Below are positions 45,401 through 56,163 of a DNA stretch of 64,000 bases, piece by piece. The stretch is taken from the NCBI GenBank assembly GCA_964030785.1, contig OZ034967.1, forward strand, positions 47,473,533 to 47,537,532. Direction: 5' to 3'. Position 1 is the first letter of the stretch. Each line of letters starts with the position of its first letter. The notes beneath the pieces were generated by a model, which was not told the DNA's origin, ran no database searches, and was given only the letters and a program-made list of their open reading frames with translations. Position numbers and translations under genes: made by a program. This DNA is from Siderastrea siderea (Eukaryota > Cnidaria > Anthozoa > Scleractinia > Rhizangiidae).

Positions 45401-47379
45401 AAACTTCTCTCGGTAAAAAACATAGCATAATTTTCTAATGAGTAAACACTTAACGTAGCATACTGTACACAGATGTAAAATTGTAGTGAGGCATACTTCA
45501 TTAATAGAAACATGGAGGAAAGATATAAAATATAAAATCAAAAAGGCATAACTGTCTTGTAATAAGACATTAATCTTCAACTATTAAATAGGCAAATCAA
45601 AAATAAGAAACACCATTCAATGACGCTGAAGATAATGCTAACTCACACATAGAGTTTGCAGGCTCCTTAGTGGACTCTAAGCAGCTGACCAAGCAACCTG
45701 AAAACATGCAGAACCTGATCCTTCCATGTAAATAAGGTCCCCCCTCCCCCCCCCATTCTCTAGAAAACTACTACCCCAACAAACATTTTATTTTTTAAGT
45801 AAGGCTTTTATTGAATTTCAAGATAAAAATTAGTGATAGAAACACGACGTCGAAACTTTTTGTGCCTATTGCTAATTTTTATCTTTTAAAATGTTTTAAC
45901 ACATCTTGTGTAATCAGATTTTTATTGAACAAGCATTCCACACTACTTCAAAACACATGTACCTATTTTCTTACTGTACTTACAATGTTAGAATATTTTA
46001 AAAATTGGCTTCATAGAATCCTCAGTTATGTAATAAACAGTTCCTATTTGGTCCAATTACACAGTTCAATGCTGAGTGAAAAGTTGACTTTTAAAAGAAA
46101 TTGTAATTGGTTCATGAATTTTAATATTTCTTTTTCTTAGTTGATCTTCAAGAGATTCTTCTCACCAAAGAGTGATGGTGACTTGTGTACATTGTATGCT
46201 GACAGGACCACCATCAACCGCAGAAATGTCACCGCTGATCCTGCTAAAGCATATCGTGCTGACAGAGATTTCTTTCTTGTTGTGGTTCAGTCGAGGGTCA
46301 TAGCTGCAGCAATGGAGATTCTGGGAATACAATCAAAGTCCAGTCAACCATCTAAATGCCCCATCCCTCCAGGTGTTGGCAACATGAGCAACCAAGCCAA
46401 GCTTCAGTACCTGCATAAGGTGGCAGCGATGATTGTTGATTCCTTTGTATTTGACCAATCCTCTGTCAACCATCTTGTCGACAAAATTCTCACTGCACAG
46501 GAGAAAGAGGATGCAATCAACAGCCAACAACTGACAGAAGATGGCAGATTTCCATGCAGATTCCCTGGCTGTAACTACTCTTTCCAGTATGATGGCAGAA
46601 GTAGGAGGAGGCACGAACTGACACACGAGCCACCTCCAGAAGTTCCAACCAATCAGGCTGAACCATCAGGTGATCCACCCAATTCAGACGAGTCTGTAGC
46701 TACTCAGCAAGAAGTCAAGTCAGATGATGTTTACAATTACAACTGTGCCCTGTTAACAGATGGTTTATTCTTCATGAACTTTCTGGATGCCATAGCAGAG
46801 GGCGATGGTGGACGAATGATGCGACAGTACAAATATTTGCTGCTCTACTGTAGGGCTGATGGAACACACAGTACAAAATATGCACTCGAGTGCTTGTATC
46901 AGTCTTTTCTTGTGAATGCAATGTTGAGTCCCAGGGATGCAGAACGTTTTGTCTGGAACAGGACAGTCAATAACAGTGGCAAACCTGGCAAAAATATTGC
47001 CTTAGACCTTGATGTGGAGCACAGCAACAACTTCGTCAAACAGGCTATCAAGCACCTTGGCCCAAACCTCACAGAAGATGCTGTGTCAAGAATTTGTAAG
47101 GCTGAGAATAGTGCCAGAACTGTTCTAGAGAACATTGACCACAGCATCTGCCGAGCAGCTGGCTCAAGTGAACATTCACAGAGAACTTTAGAAAGAGATC
47201 TTTCGGTCCTGGTTGACAAATGTCTTAGCAACTCAGTTTTTGAAAAGCACAACTCGAGAAGCTATGTCTGTTTCAGGGGCTTTGAAAGGGGTCCATTCAG
47301 AAGCCTTGACATGTCATCAATGTTCAAGTGGATCAACAAACACAAGAAAAACATGCAATCTGGTTTAAGGGCCAGATGA
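42453..47379 (+). CDS. DUF6589-type transposase of the Academ-like element
   Basis: Four exons (42453-43538, 44079-44681, 45158-45412, 46141-47379), all with GT/AG borders and phase 0, give 1,060 aa. The ATG at 42453 follows a short upstream ORF (ATG 42439) that overlaps it. The N-terminus has a Cys zinc-binding motif ('YKCFLCDTL' and 'FVCNAKCYKRLQ'). A helical region follows, then the DUF6589 core: 'IIAFDNIDIH', 'FTGDQLTVERA' and 'IGDWHAAVKLL', whose Asp/His residues probably form the RNase H-like active site (inference). A single C2H2 finger ('CRFPGCNYSFQ' with 'RRRHELTH') lies near the middle of exon 4. The C-terminus keeps the family 'YNYNCALLTDGLFF' block. No stop or frameshift is seen. 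Confidence 0.85.
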
Positions 47380-48161
47380 CAGCTGGGGCCATATTTTTCC
47401 CATTTCCTTTTGCTAACTTCAATTTGTAATATTTTACAGGATAACTTCATAAATTTATTAACCATAGCTCTGTTCTGAGCCGAGCAGTTAGTAAGACAAA
47501 TTTTGTGATCTGATCAAATGGTAAATTTCAGCCCAGTTACCAACATGAAAATTGGTTAGACAGGCCTTCAGGTGTGATGTAACTAGTAAACCTGTCATAG
47601 TTGTTTTGTTTCTATTGTTTCACTAAGGCTAAAAACTTTTTGATCTCTACCACAAATTATTCTGAACTAGAAAATCCAAGAAGAGTTGAAGTATTCAAAT
47701 ACTAACCCTTGTCATGTAAATACACGCTTTGAAAAATTTTCATCCTGGTAACTGGGTTGGATTTCCTATTGACATTTTTGCAAAGTTAAGAGGAGTGAGC
47801 CGAGATGGTGGCCTGGTGACTAGGCTGCTGACAACATGCCATAAAAGCATAATGCAGTGGGTAATGATTATTGTTACTGTTGGCAACACTTGCAAGAGTG
47901 AAAAAAAAAGTGTGGCTATGAATATTTTGGAACAAGGCAAATTATTTCCCTCTGGTTCCACCATCCCCTTCCCCAGGTAACCCCTTTTGTTTCAGCTTTT
48001 TAAACGCTACTATGCACCATGCAGACTACTCATTCCAAGTCTGCATCATTAAAAAATTTCTTTGCACGAAACACAGGGGTGAAACAATGTGTGACATGAC
48101 TGATACCAATTTTCACTCCGATCATCCAAAACTGATATTGCTATGATTTTCTTTGTGGTGA

Positions 48162-48188
48162 GGGGGGGGGGGTGGGGGGGGGGGGGTT
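48162..48188. repeat. Long G run
   Basis: About 26 bases of almost pure G with one T, in the non-coding gap between the two convergent genes. A likely sequencing-error hot spot and possible G-quadruplex. Confidence 0.9.
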
Positions 48189-48321
48189 GACTGTAGGCTT
48201 GGTTTTTCCATTTTTATGCCTTTCTTATGGTTTATAATCATACACTCCTTAGGAGTTCAATTTAAGTGTTATTATTCATGTAGTATAGACTTAGGGTATA
48301 TTGGTTAATAAAGTATTGTGC

Positions 48322-48464
48322 TGTGCCAGATAATGTCCATAACCACTGTTATGAAGGTGACTGAAAATTCAGAACTTACGAGGCCAATTTTATTTTTCTT
48401 GGAAAATATGCATCTGCAGGTTTCCTGGTGGGGAATATGGATATTTTCTGGCATAATACAATGA
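48322..48464. mobile_element. MITE of the 'CCAGAAAATATCCATAC' family, copy C, nested
   Basis: 'gccagataatgtccataacc' at the left and 'atatggatattttctggca' at the right are inverted copies. It sits inside the Academ-type element, between the 3' ends of its two genes. It either jumped in after, or travels as part of this element's lineage. Confidence 0.75.
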
Positions 48465-48805
48465 CCTTGAACAAATTTTGAGCTCTGTAAATTAGCTTTG
48501 ACCTCAGAGTTTGGGGACATTAAGGTGCTGGTCAAAAATGTTGAGGGCAACTGCTAAAAAGTACCATAATCTATTCATATGTGTTGCCTAATTACAATTT
48601 CAAAGCAAGAGGGAAACAATAATTCATTATATCAAAGAATCAACAGCAAAAAACATAAGCAATTAAACACTGAGACTGCCAATGTTTATTCTGACATTTA
48701 CATGATGTACTTTCACCTACTTGTTTGACCAGCATCGCTATTACTTTCCTTGGGTATTCCCAGAGTATCCCATCCATACAAAAATAAACAACTTGTATAA
48801 CCCTA

Positions 48806-51253
48806 TCAGCCTATGTTTACATTATTAAGTGATGCAAGAGCAACTGGAGAAACATCGGAACTGTCTAATGACTGCTGTGTTGCATCCTGATAGGTGCTGT
48901 CCATTTCAGAAAAAGAAAAATTATTTGTTAACAGGTTTATGAGCTCCTCGTCTTCAGCAAGTGCAGCCCACTCTCCAAGTAATTCATCATCATCAAGTTC
49001 ATCGTTGCTTTCATCCCCAGTGTCATGTACCATATTTACACCACTAGTGGCAATATCACCGAAAACGTGACCAAGAACATCCAGAATTGTTTTTGCATGA
49101 CACATGTCCCAGATTTCAACAGTTTTCATTACATCCTCTAGACAAAAAAGTGTTTCACAATTACTGACAACTTGCTCAATCTGCAGTTCAGAAAAACCCA
49201 GTAGACTATTCACATTTGTTAAACTCTTCACATGACCATAAGCAGACCTTCTAATCAGTTCCATGACAAGTGACTTGTGGTACTTAACTAAGGCAATTTT
49301 CAGTTCTTTTTTCTGTGAGTCCTTGACTTTCCTTTTCTTTTGCACTGAGGAGTCAAGATTCTTTTTGTCAGTAACTGCAAACAAAGTGTAAGTGGAACAC
49401 TCTGCACTGCTGCAATTACACCTTTCGGCACAGTTATCACAGCAAGTGTGAAGGGGGCCAGAAATTGTAAAATTGTCATTACCAAAATGCTTTAGAAGAG
49501 TTTTTCTCCTGCACTCTTTTGTTCTGAGGTATTCCTTAATGTCCCTCTCAACATGATTCAGCATCAATCCTTTGAATAGCAGATAGGAGAAACTTGGCTT
49601 GCCATCACGACCCGCACGACCTGTCTCCTGAATAAATGCCTCCACATTTTTTGAAGGGCCAAAATGAATTGTTCTGTGAACACCTTTACAGTCTACGCCC
49701 ATCCCAAATGCGATAGTGGCAATCAGAACTAGGATGGGTCCATTTTCTTTCCGAAAGGATTCCAACACTGCTTCTTTATTGTCATCTGGTGTGCATGAGT
49801 GTAACATCTCCAGGACGGGGCATTTGGAACCCTTTTCATACGTGCACTGACCTAGCATTGATTTAAGTGTAGCATAAATGAGGGAACACTGTTTTATGGT
49901 CTGACAATAAACAATAGTTTTTTCTGCCTTTCCTTGTTTAATCTCTTCAACAATCCAGTTAAAGTAGTCCTGTACATCACTATCATTGGCCATGTAACTA
50001 ACAACATAGGTTAGATTGGCTTTGTTTGGACTATCAGCAACTTCATAAACATCTCTTAACCTCAGTACATCAATGATAGTATTTTTTGTCTCTGCTGTGG
50101 CTGTTGCAGTCAGAGCTATCATTCTTACTGAGGGAGCAAGAGTTCTTAGTTCATGTAAGTCTGCATACACTGAACGGAAAGCTGTCATCTTGTTATTTGT
50201 AGATGTCCCCCTGAGAAGAAAATCAGTAAAATGAATGATCTTAGCCCAAAATAATATAACTTCTATTTGAGTGAATTTGGTGTAACTTATTTTCGAAAAT
50301 TAGCCTAGTGAATTGCAGTACTAAGATGTCCATGAAAGGATATTACCAGAAAAATGTTTTGTCTTCACACTGGCTGTCCTAAAAGCACGTGAAGTTGATA
50401 GGCAGGTGAGATGAAACTCGGATTCTCAAGTAATTCACTCGGTATAAAAAAACATTATGATTATTGTTGTCTGTGTAGTCTTTTGTTTATTTATATACTG
50501 TGTACTACATTTATATTTCTTTTATCAGTGGTATATTTCTTTTATCAATGGTATATTCTTCAGGTTATATGCTGTACATTTAAGACTTATGTCAGCTTGG
50601 ACTATGAAATATAAGCTTAAGTGAAGTGAATCTAATCTATAAAATTTACACATTATTCAAAGCTTCAAATCTCGGCAAACTTCAACTTCATAAATTAGCT
50701 TAGCAAACTCGAGTACCTCGACACATGTACCTATAACATTAAATTATTCGATTGTTTTCCAGTCATCAAGAACTTACCATTGCTTTATAACATGGGCTTC
50801 GTCTACTGCAACGCAACATAACTTTTCCACGTAGACGGGACTTGACAAAACATCCCTCCAAAGTTCGTTTTTTAACCAAGACTCTGGAGTGCCAAACACA
50901 ACCGAATACGCTGCTTTTCCCACTTTATCCGCCTCTCCTTCTTCCAAATCGCTCAGACTAACAGAAGATACCCCAATACTTCGCAAAGATTGGACTTGGT
51001 CCCTCATTAAATTTACAAGAGGAGACACAACGACCACTACGTGACCCGAAGAAGCGGTGAGGCTGTCGAACACCGAAGGTAAAGCTTGATAAACAAGCGA
51101 TTTGCCATAGCCAGTCGGTAAATTGACGAAGATATCGCTTTTTCCCTTCACAAATTCCGAGATTGCTTCCATCTGGAATGCATTTAACCGAGAAATCTTG
51201 AACTTTGAGCACACGGTGCTAACAGCTCTATCTAGATCATTTGTCTCCGCCAT
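48806..51253 (-). CDS. RecQ-like SF2 DNA helicase of the Academ-like element
   Basis: Two exons on the minus strand (51253-50778 and 50210-48806) join at a TG/G codon, giving 626 aa. The donor is gtaagt and the acceptor ttctcag. Helicase motifs are all present: motif I 'LPTGYGKS' (Walker A), Ia 'VSPLVNLMRDQV', II 'DEAH', III 'LTATAT', IV 'TIVYCQTIKQC', V 'ATIAFGMGVDCKGV' and VI 'QETGRAGRDG'. A RecQ-type zinc cluster 'CCDNCAERCNC' follows; no HRDC domain is visible, and the tail is acidic. It starts close to the right TIR and converges on the transposase. The likely role is unwinding or processing of element DNA during transposition (inference). It is shorter than BLM-type host RecQ proteins. 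Confidence 0.9.
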
Positions 51254-51438
51254 GTTGTTTTGTCTTGTTCATCTCCATTCCCGCGAAAAGCGTCCTGCGG
51301 TCAAGGTCAACCTACCGGACGTGAGTAGGTTCAATGTGATTGGCTAAGCGGCGGAAAGGAATGTTGCTCTCGGGTAAGCAGGCGTTTGTGGGGAGGAGTG
51401 AAATACGAGTCCCCTAAAAACGACTGCGTGGGAGGCTA

Positions 51439-51447
51439 GTGATAACA
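51439..51447. repeat. Target site duplication of the Academ-type element, right copy
   Basis: GTGATAACA, identical to 42191-42199. Confidence 0.95.
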
Positions 51448-51595
51448 TGGAATGGCCACGTGTTCAATGAGGTTTTGCAGCAATTTCGCTCTAAAGCGAA
51501 AACGTTTCTCAATAATAAATGAAATAATCGGAACAAAAACACATTCAATCAAATGTTTCTAAACTTGCAACTTTTTGTCCTGTCGATTTTTGCAG

Positions 51596-52036
51596 TAAAG
51601 ACCCTGTTCTGGACGCAGAGATGGCAGCACCATGTGGACATACTTTTTGTGGTCAGTGTGTTGCCAGGCTGAAACAGTCAGCTCGAGTGAGATGCGCATT
51701 GTGTCAACAGCCGGTGGCACAATTCTTGCCGAACATCTTTGTGAGGCGGTTATTTTCAAAGGAGATGGCCAAATGCAAATTCTGCGAAGCAGCGTTCAGC
51801 CTAGACCAGGCAAAAGACCACACTCGACAATGCGCTGAAGTCGAATTGTCTTGTACGCTGTGCAGGGATTCATTAAAGCGGAAGGAGCAAACAGCCCACA
51901 CCATCCAGTGTCCGATGTGGCCCGTCAAATGTGAATGTGGTGAGACTTACAGGCAGTCGGAGAAGGCAAGGCACGAGATTATGTGCAGTTTTGAGAAAAT
52001 TAAATGTCCATTGGATTGTGACACCTGGGTTGAAAG
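51596..52036 (+). CDS. RING/TRAF-type zinc finger protein exon (host gene)
   Basis: Acceptor ttttgcag, donor gtaagc. The frame starts 'KDPVLDAEMAAPCGHTFCGQ' and 'CALCQQPVAQFLP', the second two-thirds of a C3HC4 RING. TRAF-type zinc fingers follow ('CKFCEAAFSLDQAKDHTRQC', then 'CTLC' and 'CECGETYRQSE'), ending 'KCPLDCDTWVER'. The first RING Cys pair must lie in an upstream exon that I could not find. The Academ-type element sits 150 bp upstream and probably lies in the intron between them. Proteins of this kind are E3 ligases or adaptors in immune or stress signalling (family knowledge). The exon ends in phase 2 and joins in frame to 54945. Confidence 0.75.
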
Positions 52037-52239
52037 GTAAGCTTATAACTTGTATTTTGAAAATTTCTCATTTCCCATAAGGCCATTAAAAATAGAAATC
52101 ATAGAACACTCTGCATTTAGAAACTCTTAAGTTGTGTTGTGGTTTGATTTTGAACATAGCACAGTGATGAATAAAAATCAAATTGGTTTGAAAAAATTAA
52201 ATGAACACAGAAATTCACAAGCACTATACATGTAGGTTG
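52037..52239. other. Intron sequence
   Basis: Nothing recognised. Confidence 0.4.
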
Positions 52240-52370
52240 TTGGAAATTGGAAATTCCTGGGGGGTGGGAGGCCCTCACACACCCTCTGGAATATAAATTC
52301 CTGGGGGGGAGGGGGGTGCAAAACAAGAAGCCTTATGTGGGGGGTTATGGATGTTTTCTGGAACTACACA
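52240..52370. mobile_element. Fragment of the 'CCAGAAAATATCCATAC' MITE family, copy D
   Basis: Right end 'ggttatggatgttttctgg' preceded by the family's G-rich 'aattcctggggggtggg' blocks, the latter present twice. The matching left end is missing. Confidence 0.6.
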
Positions 52371-53459
52371 TTCTTTGTGCACTGAAAAAGTACATGATTT
52401 GGAGATTACGGTCAAAGAAATTACGTTTTGAAATGGGAATTTAATTTACGTCATAAGAAATGTGTCATTTACTTTTGACTTGAAAAAAGTATTAGAAAAC
52501 ACGCTCAGATTTGTGACAAATGTAGTCTTAAATATTTTGCCATGCTCAGCCGATTTCACTCACGTGGACCGATCCACGATTTTGGAAGTTTAACGCGAAT
52601 TGCATTTAAGTATAAACTTATGGGTTTTCCAATAAACTTTTTTCAAACATTAATGATTTCTCTGTGCATTATTTTGTTTGTTTTTTCATAACAGTAGGTC
52701 TAAGCATAGTCACAAGACAACTAGCTGTACAAGCATCACTTCAGTGAGATTACAACGAATAATTGCTCTCAATTTTGACTTTCGGGTACATCTCTTTGTT
52801 CAATTGTCGATTTTCTTGTCCTAGAAGTTTTCACTAGTAATAACTTTTTAAGCACAGCAGTTGTGGGTTTAAGGCTATTTTATCCCAAAAGCTTCCGAAA
52901 ACAGTTTTGTGCGTTCCTCAAAGCGGGTAACTTTATATAGGCTTACTTCACATCCGCAAAACTTATGCCAGCATAATTTACAGCGGGTTTGGTGTTTGTT
53001 TGTGTTAAATCTTGATGGTCTCTACGAAATATAACATTTATTTAAAAAACTATAAGCGAAGCAGTTGTCGGTTTAAACCTATTGTATCCGAAAAGCTTCC
53101 AAAAACAATTCTGTGCATATCTAAAAGCGCTCACATTTCAAACAATTTGCAACTGCAAAACTTATGCCATAGAGTTAAGCATGTTTGGTGTTTGTTTGTT
53201 TTCTCGATGGTCTCAAGTTAGAGAACGAAATATAAGGGTTACTTAAGTAACAATATGCGAAGCAGTTTTGAGTTTAAAGCTATTTTATCCAGTAAGTAAT
53301 GAGTGTTCTTCAAAGCACTCTAATTTTTTCCCAGCTACTATAAAAGCCTACGCGACACTTCTTTGACAAGTTTATTCCAACTTGCTTGAAAGCTCCCAAA
53401 ATTCTTTCTTTCAGATAATCCCAGTAAAATGCCGGTGAAATGCCTGTATAAATTTTTGA
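52371..53459. other. Intron with a weakly repeated motif
   Basis: A phrase like 'taagc(a/g)(a/c)agcagttgt(g/c)ggttta(a)', followed by 'ttatcc(c/g)aaaagcttcc', occurs near 52848, 53052 and 53256 (the last diverged). It suggests an old tandem array with a period of about 204 bp. No exon recognised. Confidence 0.5.
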
Positions 53460-53479
53460 CCAGACTAATAGTGGCAGTT

Positions 53480-53740
53480 CATGTCAGTGGGGGGGGACAA
53501 GGGGGTTTAAACCTCCCGCTTCCCGTACCCTTTAATCCCCGTTCTCGCCCTGTATTTGTTGGCTCCCGCCTCTTTGCATTTTTGCTATTGCAAAATTTTG
53601 TGCAATGTGGCATAATTTTCCTTTTTTCTCCCGAATCCTGCCACCTTGGGAATCCTGCTTCCCGCCCCCTCATCTCCCGCCTCCCATACACCTGCCGCCC
53701 CCTTTTCTCCCGGTCTCCCACCCCCTGTGCCCCCCCATGT
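53480..53740 (+). repeat. C-rich dispersed repeat (partner of 15331-15430)
   Basis: Repeated 'cccgc(c/t)tcccg' words. The block 'ctgccaccttgggaatcctg' matches the reverse complement of 15400-15425. ORFs across it are compositional artefacts. Confidence 0.7.
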
Positions 53741-54944
53741 TATTTGTTAACATCCGAACGCGATGAAGATAACCCATTTAAATTTTGTTGTTGTAAATGA
53801 GCGCCGTTTGAAGTTCATTCAAGCGAACAGCCAATAATCCAAGGAGATTTGACAAGCCCTGACAGTTAATGACAGGATATGGAAACATTTAAAAAACCAA
53901 GCAAGACGGCTCGTGAGTAAAATATGTGTTCAGTTTGATGCCAGAAAAAAAAATCAAGCTGTGCTCAGCCTCTAGAATGACCTTTCGAGCTTGGTTTTAC
54001 AGAGCAGATCCCCAAGGTATTGGAGAACAATTCGGAACACTTTCGGGCTTTTCGAGAAACACTTTTCAGAAGCGAACAAGCCAAAAAAAGCCCCAAAATA
54101 TATTTCAGACCGAACACTTTCAGGACTATTTTTGAGAAACGAACACCAATTTATTCCTTGGCGGCTCCGCTTTTAGGCTTGGCTAAATCTATATATTATT
54201 ATTATGATTATTATTATTATTATTATTACTAGCGGAGCTTCCTAGCAGAACACCATACTCATACTGACCAGCATGCTGGTAATTTTTCATGGTCATGGCA
54301 AGTGGCCCAAAAATTGTCCTTGTGTACTTGTGCATGTGTCTCCCTGACTTTTCACTAACCTTCAGGGTACATGTAGTTCGAAAAGATAGCATAACAAGTT
54401 CAGTTTTTTTGGGGGGGTTAATGTAAGCTAGTATTGTTGAAAGTAACGAATGTTATGTAATAACTATATGCTGTATTTTCTACTTTGTTGTACTGCTATA
54501 TAGCATTTTCCGCTGCTTACTATCAATAAATTTATTTTAAAAATGTAAGTAAAATATAGTATGTAGGTATGGTATGTCAGTATTATGTAAGTGTTATGTT
54601 ATCTATTAAGTTAGTATGTAACTAATGTTCTTTAAGTGAAGTGTAGTATGTATGGCATGTATTACGTAAATATGATGTCATGTAAGTTAGTATGTAAATA
54701 TTATGTAAGTTATGTCTGTAAGTTAGTATGTTAGACGTAATGCAAGTAAATAAAGTGTAATAATAATAAAAAAAAGACTTTTCACTAACTTTCAACAGGA
54801 ATTTTCCTAACTTTTCTTTTCTTAAACAAAATTCTGACCATGAAACACCTAACTTCACCTGACAATGACAACCTTAATTAAGTAAACTAAGAATTTCTGT
54901 GCTTAAATAAGAACTTTTCACGTATTATCTTCCCCTCTTCCAAG
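53741..54944. other. Intron; (ATT)n microsatellite and 'gtaagttagtatgtaa' array
   Basis: (TTA/ATT)n microsatellite at about 54193-54230. A degenerate array of 'gtaagttagtatgtaa'-like words lies at 54541-54760, ending in an AAATAAAGTG-A tract. No gene. Confidence 0.7.
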
Positions 54945-55249
54945 GGACACCATTGTAGATGCATTGTGCAAAACAAAGGATAGCTTAAGAGAAGAAATTG
55001 GCTTGCAGTTTATCAACAATGGGCAGTTAGTAGCTGCATACACAGATGTTGAAAAACACGTTCAGTTTATGTTGAGGCAACCAGGCATACAAGGAACACT
55101 TCAATTTCCAAATAACATTATGGTCATGTACGATAACCTCGACGAATTCCGCTGCCTTAATTGGTCTGCATCTTGCTCTGGAGAAAGAAGCATCCAACCG
55201 AAACTTGTTGAGCCCAACAACTTGTTGAGTTTGGTACTTAAGCTGGGTA
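54945..55249 (+). CDS. Next exon of the RING/TRAF-like host gene
   Basis: Acceptor ttccaag; the first base completes an Arg codon with the exon at 51596-52036, giving 'WVERDTIVDALCKTKDSLRE'. It continues 'EIGLQFINNGQLVAAYTDVE' and 'FRCLNWSASCSGE', up to a possible donor near 55249 (ctgg/gtacat), or a stop at 55270-55272. No MATH/TRAF-C signature is visible. I do not recognise this C-terminal part. Phase agreement is the main evidence. Confidence 0.5.
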
Positions 55250-55570
55250 CATTTTTTGCGTACAAAGTCTAGCTACACCTAATTAACCTATGAAAAGGAT
55301 GCACCTCTTTTTAAAAGTTATTTCTTGTCTGAAGGCTGTCAAAATGTTCCACTGATGTGCACACCTGTAACAAATTTGTTTTGTTGATGACAGCCCTACA
55401 TCAGATTATTTCAATCTTGAGAAAAGTGACTGAGGAGGTCTCAAATCTTGATATTAAATTATAATAGAATTCAAGGAAGATACAATTCATGTAATCAGTG
55501 GAATCACTCGATTACACAATGTTTTAATTTCCCCACATTTAAGTTTATGACAGTGTTTCTACAGCACATG

Positions 55571-55850
55571 TGGGGTGCCGTGGTGTAGTTGTGAGTGCCT
55601 TGGACTTCAGACCTGGTGGTCCGAGATTCAAGGCCTGATCTATGCATTGTCATGCTGTTTCATTAGACAAGAAACTTTACTCCGCACTGTCTCTCTCCAC
55701 CCAGGTGCATTGATGGGTACTGGTGACATACTGCTAGAGGTAACCCTGCGATGGACTAGCATCCCATCCAGGGGGGAGTAACAATACTCTCAGTTGTTTG
55801 ATACTACAGAAACTGGGATAAGCTACAGACATGTGGGTTAAGCTACAGCA
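55571..55850 (+). mobile_element. tRNA-derived SINE
   Basis: The head 'ggggtgccgtggtgtagttg' contains an A box (TGGTGTAGTTG, about 55581). A B box follows (GGTCCGAGATTCAAGG, about 55618), as in RNA polymerase III promoters of tRNA genes. The body has the widespread phrase 'ctgcgatggactagcatccc', and the tail repeats '(gg)gataagctacag'. It lies in an intron of the TRAF-like gene. Confidence 0.8.
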
Positions 55851-55909
55851 CATTGGTGCACATTTTAACTCCAAAATGTCATGTAGTATAAATATGATTA
55901 TTTCTTAGC

Positions 55910-56163
55910 ACTGTGGATGGGTGACAACAACTTTTATGGCAGCCAAGATCTGTGGAGAAAAGGTCTACAAGCAACCTGCAGAGTTGAAAGAAAAGTTCAT
56001 TCCATCACTGGCCAAACTCCTATCTGTTCTTCGAAAGACAACTGCAGATGACAAGGCAAGGAGAAACAGCACAGGAGGCTCCACTGCCTGTTCCTCATTT
56101 CCAATACCAGAGGAACCTCAGGATGTTGACCAACTTGGGGACACGAAAATCCTTTCTGAGTAA
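55910..56163 (+). CDS. Possible exon of the same gene, unrecognised
   Basis: After tttcttag the frame reads 'CGWVTTTFMAAKICGEKVYK', then 'KEKFIPSLAKLLSVLRKTT', to 'DQLGDTKILSE' and a TAA. It looks like a helical, polar C-terminus. Its link to the exon at 54945 is uncertain because the phase cannot be fixed at that donor. Confidence 0.3.

Larger units (their letters stand above)
42200..51438. mobile_element. Academ-type (AcademH-like) DNA transposon, 9,239 bp, apparently intact
   Basis: The ends are inverted repeats of 86 bp (42200-42285 and 51353-51438) with no mismatch, starting TAGCCTCCCACGCAGTCG. GTGATAACA flanks both sides. Two spliced genes without a visible lesion point at each other: a DUF6589-type transposase (plus) and a RecQ-like helicase (minus). 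The start of each gene lies close to a TIR, with CCAAT words near both (42313 and 42346; 51338 on the minus strand), suggesting TIR-proximal promoters. Transposase plus SF2 helicase within TIRs is the make-up of the AcademH lineage (family knowledge). The 9-bp duplication should be compared with that group. Identical TIRs imply recent movement. A small MITE sits between the two 3' ends. Confidence 0.85.

Noticed and set aside
49300..49485. Minus-strand ORF inside the helicase
   Set aside because: Shadow of the RecQ-like coding exon.
53429..53800. 123-codon Pro/Cys-rich ORF
   Set aside because: Encoded by the C-rich dispersed repeat; low complexity only.
54020..54232. ORF ending in a Tyr/Asp run
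   Set aside because: The tail is translation of an (ATT)n microsatellite.
55571..55650. Functional tRNA gene
   Set aside because: A and B boxes are present but the cloverleaf is not closed, and a SINE body follows directly.
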